Made by a program: the position numbers and the translations under genes. From contig JAEWBN010000022.1 of NCBI GenBank assembly GCA_023391095.1, positions 310,001 to 374,000 of the forward strand: DNA of 64,000 bases, written 5' to 3'. Origin of the DNA: Pseudomonadota bacterium. Its GTDB lineage: Bacteria > Pseudomonadota > Alphaproteobacteria > Rhizobiales > Devosiaceae. Positions within the stretch are counted from its first letter, which is position 1; each line of letters begins with the position of its first letter. Below the pieces are notes generated by a model. It had not been told where the DNA came from and ran no database searches. It saw only the letters and a list, made by a program, of their open reading frames with translations. This document shows, piece after piece, positions 26,169 to 34,294 of the stretch.

Positions 26169-28664
26169 ATGACGCCTTCCCCCATCCGCCTTCACAAGCA
26201 GCTCGAACGCATCTGGATGACCCCACCCGGCATTGGCAGGCTGTCCAGCGTCAATCACACCGTGCTGGGCAAGCGCTTCATGGTCGTGGCGCTGACCTTC
26301 TTTGCCATTGGCGGCTTCCTCTCCATGCTGATCCGCGCCCAGCTGGCGACGCCCAACAGCGCCTTTGTGGGGCCGGAAATCTACAACCAGATCTTCACCA
26401 TGCATGGCACGGTGATGATGTTCCTCTTCGCCATTCCCATGTTCGAGGGCTTTGTCATCTACATGCTGCCCAAGATGCTGGGCGCGCGCGACATGGCCTT
26501 TCCGCGCCTCACCGCCTATGGCTTCTGGTGTTACCTTTTCGGCGGCTCGATCCTGATCGTCGCCATGCTGTTCGGGGCGGCGCCGGACAGCGGCTGGTTC
26601 ATGTATACCCCGCTCTCCTCGCGCCCCTATACGCCGGGCATCAATGCCGATGTCTGGCTCCTCGGCATTACTTTTGTCGAAATCTCGGCGGTGACGGCGG
26701 CCATCGAAATCTTCGTTTCCATCCTCAAGATGCGCGCGCCGGGTATGTCGCTGGTGCGCATGCCGCTCATGGCCTGGTACATGCTGGTCACATCGGGGAT
26801 GATGATCGTGGGCTTCCCGCCGCTGATCCTGGGCTCGATCCTGCTCGAACTGGAACGGGCATTCGACCTGCCCTTCTTCGATCCGACGCGGGGCGGCGAT
26901 CCGCTCCTCTGGCAGCACCTGTTCTGGCTCTTCGGGCATCCCGAAGTTTACATCATCTTCCTGCCCGCGGCCGGCGCGCTTTCGACCATCATTCCGGTCT
27001 TCGCGCAGCGGCAGATCCTGGGCTATCGCGCCATCATCGCGGCCATCGTCGCCATGGGTTTCCTCAGCTTCGGGCTCTGGGTCCACCACATGTTCACTGT
27101 GGGCATTCCCCATCTGGCGCTGGCCTTTTTCTCGGCCGCCAGTGCGCTTGTCGCCATTCCCACCGCCGTGCAGATTTTTGCCTGGCTGGGCACACTGGCC
27201 TCGGGGAAGCCGCGCTGGGACATTCCCATGCTCTATGTCTTTGGCTTCTTTTTCGTCTTCGTCATCGGGGGGCTGACCGGGGTCATGCTGGCCATGGTGC
27301 CCTTCAACACCCAGGCCCATGACAGCTACTTTGTCGTGGCGCATCTCCACTATGTGCTGGTGGGGGGCTTTGTGTTCCCCATGCTGGCGGGCATCTACCA
27401 CTGGCTGCCCCATATCACCGGCAAGCAGAGCCTCTACCGACTTTCCATCCCCGCCTTCTGGCTGATCTTTATCGGCTTCAACCTCACCTTCTTCCTGATG
27501 CACCTCACGGGCCTCATGGGCATGCCGCGGCGCATCTCCACCTATCCGTCCAACTGGGGCTGGGACTGGCTCAATCTCCTCAGCTCGGTGGGCGGTTTCA
27601 TCCTCACCATGGGCTTCTGCCTGGTGCTCGCCGACATCGTGCTGCAATTCCGCTTCGGCAAGCGCTTCCGCCGCGATCCCTGGCATGCGCAGACGCTGGA
27701 ATGGGCCACGCCGACCCCGCCGCCGAGCTACAATTTCGCGGCCATCCCCCGTATCGATGAACGCGCCGACGCGCTCAAGCCGGCGCTGATCGGGCCGCGT
27801 TCGGCTGGAGGCACCGGCTATCTTGGCTTTGCCCGCAATGACGATCAGGAGACCATGGGCGTGGACATGCTGACCGGCGCGCCGGAGCATGTGATCATCC
27901 TGCCACGCCGCACCTACCTGCCGCTATGGACCGCGCTGGCCACCGCCAGCTTCTTTCTCGCCATGCTCTTCGGCCAGTATTGGCTGGCGCCCTTCGGCGC
28001 TGTCGCGACATTGGTCCTGTTCCTCCTCTGGCCCACTTCGCTTGGTCAAAAGAGGGACCTTGGCCCGGTCGATATCGGGATGGGTGAACGGGCCGTGCTC
28101 GATGTGGAAAGCCTTTCCAATGTCAGCGTGCTCGCCAATCGCGCCGCCATCGTCATGAACGCGACGCTCTATGCCTCGCTGCTGTTCGGGGGCCTTTTCC
28201 TGCTCGTCGTGGCGCCGAACTGGGACGGGATAATCCCGCTCGACTGGGCGTTCTGGCCCGGCTTCATCGCCCTGGGCGGCGCCGCCATCGCGGCCGGCGC
28301 CGGCATCCTCGCCCGCATCACCAATGCCAGAGGCGGGCATGCGGCGGTGGGACTAATCATTGCCACCGTTGCGCAGGGCGTCGCGCTTGTCGCGCTGCTC
28401 ACCATGGCGCTGGATCTGCCCAGTCGCACCGGCCATGCGCGGCAGGCGATCATTCTCGCTCTCCTCGCCTATGGCGCGCTCCATTGCTTTTTGGGCGGAC
28501 TTCTGGCCGCGCACGGGCTCTGGCGGCTGGGTCGCGGATACGTCTCGGCGCGGCGCCAGACAGAAATGGTTCTGGCGTCGTTGTGGAACAGCTATGCCGC
28601 CGCGGCCCTGGTGCCCGGGCTGGGTCTCGCCATGTTCCTCGCCCGGGCTGGAGGCGTGGCATGA
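26169..28664 (+). CDS. Heme-copper oxidase subunit I with C-terminal subunit III-like extension
   Basis: An 831-residue protein. Residues 25-530 are the 12-helix subunit I. Low-spin heme ligands are H79 and H394, the a3-type ligand is H392, and CuB ligands are H257, H306 and H307, with the cross-linked Tyr as Y261 in HPEVY. E259 marks an A1-type D-channel terminus. Residues about 580-831 add six or seven helices resembling a reduced subunit III. By hand alignment the K-channel Lys is Gln (Q335 in PTAVQIFAW), and the D-channel Asn residues are replaced while D108 is kept. It receives electrons from the CuA subunit encoded just upstream and reduces oxygen. Confidence 0.9.
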   Translation: MTPSPIRLHKQLERIWMTPPGIGRLSSVNHTVLGKRFMVVALTFFAIGGFLSMLIRAQLATPNSAFVGPEIYNQIFTMHGTVMMFLFAIPMFEGFVIYMLPKMLGARDMAFPRLTAYGFWCYLFGGSILIVAMLFGAAPDSGWFMYTPLSSRPYTPGINADVWLLGITFVEISAVTAAIEIFVSILKMRAPGMSLVRMPLMAWYMLVTSGMMIVGFPPLILGSILLELERAFDLPFFDPTRGGDPLLWQHLFWLFGHPEVYIIFLPAAGALSTIIPVFAQRQILGYRAIIAAIVAMGFLSFGLWVHHMFTVGIPHLALAFFSAASALVAIPTAVQIFAWLGTLASGKPRWDIPMLYVFGFFFVFVIGGLTGVMLAMVPFNTQAHDSYFVVAHLHYVLVGGFVFPMLAGIYHWLPHITGKQSLYRLSIPAFWLIFIGFNLTFFLMHLTGLMGMPRRISTYPSNWGWDWLNLLSSVGGFILTMGFCLVLADIVLQFRFGKRFRRDPWHAQTLEWATPTPPPSYNFAAIPRIDERADALKPALIGPRSAGGTGYLGFARNDDQETMGVDMLTGAPEHVIILPRRTYLPLWTALATASFFLAMLFGQYWLAPFGAVATLVLFLLWPTSLGQKRDLGPVDIGMGERAVLDVESLSNVSVLANRAAIVMNATLYASLLFGGLFLLVVAPNWDGIIPLDWAFWPGFIALGGAAIAAGAGILARITNARGGHAAVGLIIATVAQGVALVALLTMALDLPSRTGHARQAIILALLAYGALHCFLGGLLAAHGLWRLGRGYVSARRQTEMVLASLWNSYAAAALVPGLGLAMFLARAGGVA

Positions 28665-28975
28665 ACCGGCAGGATATGCGGGCACTCATCCTGCTTATCG
28701 CAGGGTTCACAATCTGGTCGGCGGCCTTCGTGCTGCTTTATGCGCTGCAGGCTCTGGGCTGTGCCTTTGGCTGGGGCGAGTGGCATCGTCCCATCCTGAT
28801 CGCGGCCTATCTGGCCTCGCTGGTTCCGCTGGTCTGGCTGTCCCTGCACCGGCCCTACCAGACGGGCGAGCCGCAGACGTCCCTCTCCCGCTCGGCGCTC
28901 TGGGCCAATCGCGCGGCGCTTGGCGCGGGTGTCCTCGTCTATTTCCCGGTGACCTTTGTCACCGCCTGCATTTAG
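28661..28975 (+). CDS. Small three-helix membrane protein of the oxidase operon
   Basis: A 104-residue protein starting in the ATGA overlap with the subunit I gene. It has three hydrophobic helices (about 8-30, 42-60, 80-102), a short polar loop between the last two, and ends at the very 3' side against cutC (four-base convergent overlap). I do not recognise a family. Position and coupling suggest an accessory or assembly subunit of the oxidase, comparable to small subunit IV proteins, but no sequence motif proves this. Confidence 0.7.
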   Translation: MNRQDMRALILLIAGFTIWSAAFVLLYALQALGCAFGWGEWHRPILIAAYLASLVPLVWLSLHRPYQTGEPQTSLSRSALWANRAALGAGVLVYFPVTFVTACI

Positions 28976-29691
28976 GCAAGAGCCGCCTTGAGCGCTGCGA
29001 CCTTCGCGACACTGGTCCGGCGGCGGCTGGGGCTCGTAAAGCCGAGGCGCTCCGCCGGTTCGGTCGCCGGCGCTGCCGGCTCCGAGCAGGAGCCATGGAT
29101 GGCGCGCAGGTCCATCGCCGCGCGCAGGGCCGGGACTGTCCCGGCCGACACGCCGCCACCGGGCATGATGGTGATGCGGTCCCCGGCCTCGGCGGCGATA
29201 CGGCCCAGCGCATCCATGCCCTCGGTGACATTGCTCGCGCCTCCAGAGGTGAGGATCGTGTCAAAGCCCAGCGCAATCGCCATTTCCAGTGCGGCGGCCT
29301 GATCCGGCACCACGTCGAAAGCACGATGCAGCGTCAGTCCCATGCCCGATGCTGCCTCCACCAGCCGGCGAAGCAGTTGCTCATCCAGCCGTCCATCCCC
29401 AAGGCTTGCGCCCAGCACCACGCCCTCAAGGCCGGCGCTGCGCATGGCTGCGATATCGGCCAGCAAAACCTCGGCCTCAGCGTCAGAAAAAACAAAGTCG
29501 CCGGGCCGGTGGCGGATCATGGCGCGCACCGGCACCGGTGCCTTGGCGGCCAGTGCGACCAGACCCGCAGACGGCGTCAGCCCGCCCAGTTCCAGCGCCG
29601 AGCAGAGTTCGATCCGGTCCGCACCATCCTCGATGGCGGCGGCCAGCCCTTCGGCGTCATCGACGCAGATTTCGAGCAATGTTCCGCTCAT
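28972..29691 (-). CDS. cutC: CutC family copper homeostasis protein
   Basis: A 239-residue TIM-barrel protein of the CutC family: LEICVDDAEGLAAAIEDGAD at the N-terminus, IELCSALELGGLTPS, and the TSGGASNVTEGMDAL region near residue 150. CutC was tied to copper tolerance in E. coli, although its biochemical role remains unsettled. Two cysteines (in EICV and IELCS) occur near the N-terminus. It is the downstream member of an ATGA-coupled pair with a ROK kinase and converges on the copper oxidase operon, a suggestive location. Confidence 0.88.
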   Translation of the reverse strand: MSGTLLEICVDDAEGLAAAIEDGADRIELCSALELGGLTPSAGLVALAAKAPVPVRAMIRHRPGDFVFSDAEAEVLLADIAAMRSAGLEGVVLGASLGDGRLDEQLLRRLVEAASGMGLTLHRAFDVVPDQAAALEMAIALGFDTILTSGGASNVTEGMDALGRIAAEAGDRITIMPGGGVSAGTVPALRAAMDLRAIHGSCSEPAAPATEPAERLGFTSPSRRRTSVAKVAALKAALA

Positions 29692-30599
29692 GCCGCCTCC
29701 CCCAGCGCCAGAATGGCGGCGCCCACCAGGCCCGGTTCAAGAGCCAGTTGCGCGGGCACCACCAGCGGCGACTCGGTTTTGCGCAGGATACGCGCGCGAA
29801 CCGCCCGATCGAGCTCGGTCACCAACCGGGGCACACTGCCCAATCCACCGCCGACGGGCACAATATCCGGCCCCACAATATTGACCGTCAGCGCCAGCGG
29901 CCCGGCAAGGAGGTCGATCTGGCACTGCACGGCGCGGCCGGCAGCTGCGCCCCCCTCGAGCCACGCCGCGATGATCTCGGCGCTGGTCTTTTCTGCGCCG
30001 AAAAGGTGCTTGTAGAGCCGTTCCAGCCCACGCGCGCCACCCACCGTGTCCACGCACCCGGTCTGGCCGCAGCCGCAAGGGAGGCTCGGGATGGCCACCG
30101 GCGGCGTTCCTGCCACGGTCGCCGCCACCGGACCGTGTCCCCATTCGCCAGCGAGGCCACCGGCGCCGGAATGGATTTTGCCGTCCACGACAAGGCCGCC
30201 GCCGACACCAGTCCCCAGAATGACGCCGAAGACGACGCGATGGTCCTGCCCCGCGCCCGCCTGTGCTTCGGCAAGCACAAAGCAGTCGGCATCATTGGCG
30301 ACGATGACGGGACGGCCCAGCGCCCGTGCCAGATCGCCTGCCAGATCGCGCCCGTCGATGCAGGGAATGTTGGCACAAGTGACGATATTGGTCGCCGGAT
30401 CGACCACGCCGGTCACCGAAATGGCGACTGCCGATCCCGAAGGCGCGCCTCCGGCCGTCACGAATCCGGCAATGGCCGCCGCAAAGGCCTCGAAATCATG
30501 ATGGGGGGTCGGCACCCGGCCCAGCGGCCCGAGGTCTCGCGCGCTCGTCGCCGTTGCGGCCTTGATGGTCGAGCCGCCAATATCGAAACAGGTGATCAT
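29688..30599 (-). CDS. ROK family sugar kinase
   Basis: A 303-residue kinase. The N-terminal phosphate loop is FDIGGSTIKAA. Asn-Asp at 102-103 (VIVANDADCF) includes the catalytic Asp. The ROK zinc site is H155 in EWGHGP with C175, C177 and C182 in the CGCGQTGC motif. It phosphorylates a hexose or N-acetylated amino sugar in the cytosol; the exact substrate cannot be read from sequence. There is no DNA-binding domain, so it is a kinase and not a ROK repressor. The ATG at 30599 is chosen over a 40-codon upstream extension. It is coupled to cutC and divergent from the lactonase-like gene. Confidence 0.87.
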   Translation of the reverse strand: MITCFDIGGSTIKAATATSARDLGPLGRVPTPHHDFEAFAAAIAGFVTAGGAPSGSAVAISVTGVVDPATNIVTCANIPCIDGRDLAGDLARALGRPVIVANDADCFVLAEAQAGAGQDHRVVFGVILGTGVGGGLVVDGKIHSGAGGLAGEWGHGPVAATVAGTPPVAIPSLPCGCGQTGCVDTVGGARGLERLYKHLFGAEKTSAEIIAAWLEGGAAAGRAVQCQIDLLAGPLALTVNIVGPDIVPVGGGLGSVPRLVTELDRAVRARILRKTESPLVVPAQLALEPGLVGAAILALGEAA

Positions 30600-30711
30600 G
30601 CCAGAACCTCGCCGTCTTCCCAGTCCTAGAGCAAGCCGGGCGCGCCGGGCAAGTGACGCTTGAGCGCTGCGACAAGGCGCAATATGCATGGGGACGAGGA
30701 GGACGCCGCCC

Positions 30712-31626
30712 GTGACCACAGAGCCGCTCTACGACATTATCGATCCCCGTTTCGCCGCCAAGCTGCAGGGCAATGCCGGGCTCGACGAGCTCTATTCGGG
30801 TTGCCGCTGGGCCGAGGGGCCGGTCTGGTTCGGCGACCATGGCTGCCTTTATTTTTCCGACATCCCCAATGAGCGCGTCCTGCGCTACGAGCCGCGCGAC
30901 AATACGGTCACGACCTATCTGGCGCAGTCCAACTTCGCCAATGGTCACACCCGCGACCGGCAGGGACGGCTCATCTCCTGCGAGCACGGGCCGCGCCGCG
31001 TGACGCGCACGGAGATCGACGGCTCGATCACCGTCCTCGCCGACAGTTTCGGGGGCCGCAAGCTCAATTCGCCCAATGATGTCGTGGTCACCTCCGACGG
31101 CGCGATCTGGTTCACCGACCCCACCTACGGCATCCTTTCCGACTATGAGGGCTATATGGCGCCGTCCGAACAGGATGCGCATGGGGTCTATCGCGTGGAC
31201 GGGGAAACGCTCGAAATCACCCGCGTCATCGACGACTTCGTGCAGCCCAATGGCCTGGCTTTCTCGCCCGACGAAACGCGCCTCTATGTCGCCGATTCCG
31301 GCGCCAGCCATGACCCCGAAGTGCCGCGCCACATCCGCGTCTTCGACATGGTCGATGGCCGCCCGGTCAATGGACGGGAATTCTGCTCGGTCGATGTCGG
31401 TGTGCCGGATGGCTTCCGCGTCGATACGGATGGCTGGATCTGGTGTTCGGCGGGCGACGGCATCCAGGTCTTCGATACCGAGGGCAAGCGCGTGGGCCGC
31501 ATCCGCATACCCCAGCCGGTCGCCAACCTCACCTTTGGCGGGCCGCGGCGCAACCGGCTCTTTATCACGGCGACACGCTCGCTTTACGCGCTGTACGTCA
31601 ACGCGCGCGGCGCCGCCCTTTCCTAG
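30712..31626 (+). CDS. SMP-30/gluconolactonase family protein
   Basis: A 304-residue six-bladed propeller of the SMP-30/LRE family. Typical parts are SGCRWAEGPVWFGDHGCLYFSD near the N-terminus (metal-binding Glu), KLNSPNDVVVTSDGAIWFTDP near residue 115 and QPNGLAFSPDETRLYVADS near 180 (metal-binding Asn and Asp). Family enzymes hydrolyse aldonolactones. There is no signal peptide, so the site is cytosolic. GTG at 30712 is the likely start, with GAGGAGG about nine bases upstream; an ATG at 30688 would contain that Shine-Dalgarno. With the quinoprotein dehydrogenase nearby it could complete conversion of sugars to sugar acids (inference). Confidence 0.85.
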   Translation: MTTEPLYDIIDPRFAAKLQGNAGLDELYSGCRWAEGPVWFGDHGCLYFSDIPNERVLRYEPRDNTVTTYLAQSNFANGHTRDRQGRLISCEHGPRRVTRTEIDGSITVLADSFGGRKLNSPNDVVVTSDGAIWFTDPTYGILSDYEGYMAPSEQDAHGVYRVDGETLEITRVIDDFVQPNGLAFSPDETRLYVADSGASHDPEVPRHIRVFDMVDGRPVNGREFCSVDVGVPDGFRVDTDGWIWCSAGDGIQVFDTEGKRVGRIRIPQPVANLTFGGPRRNRLFITATRSLYALYVNARGAALS

Positions 31627-31637
31627 GCCAAAAACAA

Positions 31638-31661
31638 GCCGGCCCCCAGAAGGGAGCCGGC
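31638..31661 (-). terminator. Hairpin between lactonase and PRC-barrel genes
   Basis: Stem GCCGGC with adjoining CCC/GGG (31638-31661, four-base loop). Read on the minus strand it is followed by a T-rich run (31637 to 31628), which suits termination of the PRC-barrel gene. It may also stop the convergent lactonase transcript. Confidence 0.6.
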
Positions 31662-31666
31662 GGTGC

Positions 31667-31697
31667 AATCACTTGGCGATAAAAATCACTTGGTGAT
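31667..31697. repeat. Short tandem duplication with internal dyad
   Basis: Two 14-base copies of AATCACTTGG(C/T)GAT, at 31667-31680 and 31684-31697, are separated by AAA and differ at one position. The second copy is itself a small dyad (ATCAC TTG GTGAT). They lie just outside the 3' end of the PRC-barrel gene and look like a recent local slippage duplication. Confidence 0.6.
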
Positions 31698-31712
31698 GAA
31701 AGTGGTGCTGGA

Positions 31713-32102
31713 TCAGATCCAGTACGGGGTCACGCCATAGTAGTCGTACACGCGACGACCATTTTCAGCGGTGAAGAAACTGTCGTCCTCGCGCTCATAT
31801 CTGGGCGCGCCTTCGAGCTGTTCCTTGGTGATATCGACGCGATAGCCGCCAAGGCTCTCGTCATAGTTGAGCTTGGACCAGGGCAGCGGATAGTGGTCGG
31901 CGCCAAGGCCAAGGAAGCCGCCAAAGCTCAGTACGGCATATGAAACCTTGCCGCCGCGCTTTTCGACCAGGATGCGCTCGATCGAGCCGATATGTTCTCC
32001 TGAGGGATCGAAGACCTTGGTGCCTTCGACCTTGTCGGACGCGATGAGATCATGCGTTTCCTTGAGGTCTGCGGTTGCCACGCGGGCATCATCATAGGCC
32101 AT
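31713..32102 (-). CDS. PRC-barrel domain protein
   Basis: A 129-residue acidic soluble protein. The PRC-barrel core is visible in the central half: GTKVFDPSGEHIGSIERILVEK and SYAVLSFGGFLGLGADHYPLPW. These barrels bind partners or RNA in RimM and occur alone in many alphaproteobacteria as stress- or envelope-related proteins without known activity. There is no signal peptide. The ATG at 32102 is preceded by GGAGG at ideal distance. A 164-base divergent region separates it from the small membrane protein gene. Confidence 0.85.
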   Translation of the reverse strand: MAYDDARVATADLKETHDLIASDKVEGTKVFDPSGEHIGSIERILVEKRGGKVSYAVLSFGGFLGLGADHYPLPWSKLNYDESLGGYRVDITKEQLEGAPRYEREDDSFFTAENGRRVYDYYGVTPYWI

Positions 32103-32266
32103 TTTATCCTCCTTTTGATGGGATGGTGCATCACCAACGCAGAACAGGGCGACTGGTTTCAGCCCTTGGGGAGATCGTGATCGCCTCGCGCATGGGGAAC
32201 CGCGCGCGGCGCGGGCGCATTGACCGAGCAAACCCTGCGCAACGGCGCATCCAAGGAGGCCCAGCA

Positions 32267-32566
32267 ATGACCGATGATCCGAGACCCGCCAATCCCGAGG
32301 CGGCGAAAGTGGATTTTCTCGTCGACGAGAATGGTTCGCGCATCGACGTGCCCGACAATGCCGGCATCAGACCGGCCGGTCCGGCCGAGGCCTCGGTGGG
32401 CGGCACCGGCCCCACCAACTGGTGGCTTTATGGGCTTGTCGCGCTGGCCATCGTCATCGCCATACTTTTCCTGCTGCAGATGTTCTCGGGCGCCCCCGGC
32501 ACCGATGTCCAGCCCGGCACGCCCACGGCAGAACCGGTTGTCGAAACCCCGGTCACCAGCCCATAA
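32267..32566 (+). CDS. Single-span membrane protein with polar flanks
   Basis: A 99-residue protein with an N-terminal polar domain of about 55 residues (start TDDPRPANPEAAKVDFLVDE), one strongly hydrophobic helix (about 57-78) and a short Pro/Thr/Val-rich C-terminal tail. AAGGAGG eight bases upstream supports the ATG at 32267. No family recognised. It ends immediately before a strong bidirectional terminator. Confidence 0.7.
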   Translation: MTDDPRPANPEAAKVDFLVDENGSRIDVPDNAGIRPAGPAEASVGGTGPTNWWLYGLVALAIVIAILFLLQMFSGAPGTDVQPGTPTAEPVVETPVTSP

Positions 32567-32567
32567 A

Positions 32568-32592
32568 AAAGCGCGGCCAGGGGCCGCGCTTT
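32568..32592. terminator. Bidirectional terminator
   Basis: Perfect 11-bp stem AAAGCGCGGCC / GGCCGCGCTTT (32568-32578 with 32582-32592), with A-rich sequence before and T-rich sequence after. It lies between two convergent genes and can terminate both. Confidence 0.9.
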
Positions 32593-32613
32593 CTCAATTC
32601 CGCAACAAGCCGA

Positions 32614-33279
32614 TCAGCCGCGGATGGGCGAGAGCTTGATCTCGACGCGACGGTTCTGCGCGCGGCCGCTTTCGGTGGCGTTGGAGGCGATGGGGCTCGA
32701 GGAGCCCTTGCCCTCGATATAGAAACGGCGCTGGTCGATGCCCTGATTGGCCAGGATCGTCGCGACCGAAACGGCACGGCGCTGGCTGAGGGCCAGGTTG
32801 TGCTCGTTGGACCCGGTGGAGTCGGTGTGGCCATAGACATCGACAATGGTCTTGTCGAACTTCTTGAGCACCAGCGCGACGGAAACCAGGGTCTGGTTGA
32901 ACTGCGGCTGGACCGTCGACTGGTCGGTGGCAAAGGTGATGTTGGACGGCATGTTGAGGATCACCTGGTCGCCCACGCGGGTCACGGAAACGCCCGTACC
33001 CTGCAGCTGCGCGCGCAGCTCGGCTTCCTGCTGGTCCATGTAGTTGCCGATGGCAGCGCCCGAGAGGCCGCCAACGCCCGCACCGATCAGCGCGCCGACA
33101 CGGGCGTCGCCGCCCACGGCTGCGCCGACGAGTGCACCGGCCAAGGCACCGCCGCCGGCGCCGATCAGCGAACCGCCCGCGGTATTGGAGAGCTGGCTCT
33201 GGCCGGTATAGGGATTGGTGGTGGTGCAGGCGCTCAGCGCCAGCGTCGCGGCCAGCGCGACAAGAACCTTCGACTTCAT
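32614..33279 (-). CDS. OmpA-family outer membrane lipoprotein with glycine zipper (YiaD-like)
   Basis: A 221-residue lipoprotein with lipobox LSAC (Cys18). A glycine-zipper segment (about 40-82, rich in GAGGG and GALVGAAVGG) is followed by an OmpA-type peptidoglycan-binding domain (about 105-220) with the VYGHTDSTGSNEHNLALSQR motif and NRRVEIKL at the end. It probably links the outer membrane to the cell wall. The start is ATG at 33279 with GGGGG upstream. The architecture matches YiaD, an assembly-suppressor lipoprotein. A monocistronic arrangement is likely because both flanks are bounded by a terminator or an oppositely oriented regulator. Confidence 0.9.
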   Translation of the reverse strand: MKSKVLVALAATLALSACTTTNPYTGQSQLSNTAGGSLIGAGGGALAGALVGAAVGGDARVGALIGAGVGGLSGAAIGNYMDQQEAELRAQLQGTGVSVTRVGDQVILNMPSNITFATDQSTVQPQFNQTLVSVALVLKKFDKTIVDVYGHTDSTGSNEHNLALSQRRAVSVATILANQGIDQRRFYIEGKGSSSPIASNATESGRAQNRRVEIKLSPIRG

Positions 33280-33429
33280 ATGTATCCCCCTGAAGGATTC
33301 GCGAATGGAGTGGCGCCTAGGTGCCCCTGCATTAAGGCAGGAGCGTGGTAAGCGCAAAGTGATGAACGGGGCATGAATGACCGAGACGAACGCTCATCCG
33401 TGCGCAGGACCAGTACCCCAAAGTTGGGC

Positions 33430-33837
33430 TCAGGGACGCGCGACGGCGCGGGTCGGCAGGCTCTGCGCTATCCCAAAGCCCAGTTCCGCAACGAGGAGCG
33501 GCAACAATAGCCAGCTCGCGCCGTCAAGCAGGGCGTTGATCTGCCAGGCGGCAAACAGAAAGCGCGCTGCCGCGTCGTAACGGCCCAGCACCGATAGACC
33601 CAGGTGAATGCGCGCGAGAGACCAGACTACCACGACCGATCCCATCAAATTGGCAAAGAGCGTGGTGAGAAAATCGGGCTGGGGGAGCGTTCCGGGCAGG
33701 CCCAGAGCGGCATGGATGCCGGTCAAGACGCCGGCAAGGATCGAGAAGGTCCAGGGCGTTGCGAAGGGCATTGTGACGACAAGATCGTACCAGGCGCTGG
33801 CGCGCACGACCCGATTGAACTGCTTTTCATCCAGCAT
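33430..33837 (-). CDS. Four-helix membrane protein under MerR-type promoter
   Basis: A 135-residue polytopic protein with four hydrophobic segments (about 15-45, 55-80, 88-104, 108-125). No enzyme motif or metal-binding Cys/His cluster is apparent. AAGGAG precedes the ATG. The gene is divergent from a MerR regulator, and its promoter carries the diagnostic long spacer with a central palindrome, so it is the probable sole target of that regulator. A role in export or resistance to a small molecule is conceivable, but the protein is small and I do not recognise its family. Confidence 0.75.
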   Translation of the reverse strand: MLDEKQFNRVVRASAWYDLVVTMPFATPWTFSILAGVLTGIHAALGLPGTLPQPDFLTTLFANLMGSVVVVWSLARIHLGLSVLGRYDAAARFLFAAWQINALLDGASWLLLPLLVAELGFGIAQSLPTRAVARP

Positions 33838-33868
33838 GACACGCTCCTTTGTTGCAGGATGAAAAGAC

Positions 33869-33899
33869 TGCTAAGGGATGGAGTGCACTCCAGGGTCAA
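33869..33899 (-). promoter_or_regulatory. MerR-type promoter with 19-bp spacer and operator
   Basis: On the minus strand, -35 TTGACC (33899-33894) and -10 TTAGCA (33874-33869) are separated by 19 bases, two more than optimal, and the spacer holds the perfect palindrome GGAGTGCACTCC (33880-33891). This is the classical layout for MerR-family activators that untwist an overlong spacer. The start codon of the target gene lies about 30 bases downstream. Confidence 0.85.
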
Positions 33900-33910
33900 G
33901 AGGGTTCGCA

Positions 33911-34267
33911 ATGCAGATCGGGGAATTATCCGAGCGTTCCGGCCTCAGCCGCGATGCCCTGCGCTTTTACGAGAAGCGCGGCCTCATCCGCTCAAGCCGT
34001 AGCGCCAATGGCTATCGGCACTTCCCCGAGGGCACGCTCTTCGTCCTCGATTACGTCAGCACGGCCCAACGGCTTGGCTTCAGCCTGGCGGAAATCGCTG
34101 CAGAACTGCCGGGCCTCACGGGCGAAGGCATTACCAGCGAGCGGGTGGCCGACGTGCTCCGCGATAAGATTGCCATTGTCGATGCGCGCATTGCCGAATT
34201 GGCAAATCTGCGCAACGACCTGGCCGCGCGGCTCGACGCGGTCTGTCCGCTGTTGCGGCCGGCCTGA
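33911..34267 (+). CDS. MerR family transcriptional regulator
   Basis: A 118-residue regulator. The winged helix-turn-helix (1-70) begins MQIGELSERSGLSRDALRFY and includes EKRGLI and YRHFPEGT. A dimerisation coiled coil covers about 75-110. The effector tail is very short (VCPLLRPA), with a single Cys (C112) and no second thiol, so a two-Cys metal site as in CueR is not present. It is divergent from the membrane protein gene whose promoter overlaps the shared 73-base region, so it probably controls that gene and itself. The inducer is unknown. Confidence 0.87.
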   Translation: MQIGELSERSGLSRDALRFYEKRGLIRSSRSANGYRHFPEGTLFVLDYVSTAQRLGFSLAEIAAELPGLTGEGITSERVADVLRDKIAIVDARIAELANLRNDLAARLDAVCPLLRPA

Positions 34268-34294
34268 CGCCAGAACGGGTTTCGACAGCCGGTC

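Noticed and set aside
26052..27890. A 612-codon open frame on the minus strand opposite the oxidase subunit I gene
   Set aside because: It is an open frame created by the GC-rich codon use of the real gene. The product is charged low-complexity sequence without any domain.
28360..30015. A 551-codon plus-strand frame spanning the end of the oxidase, cutC and part of the kinase gene
   Set aside because: It crosses three well-supported genes on both strands and encodes Arg/Pro-rich sequence typical of spurious frames.
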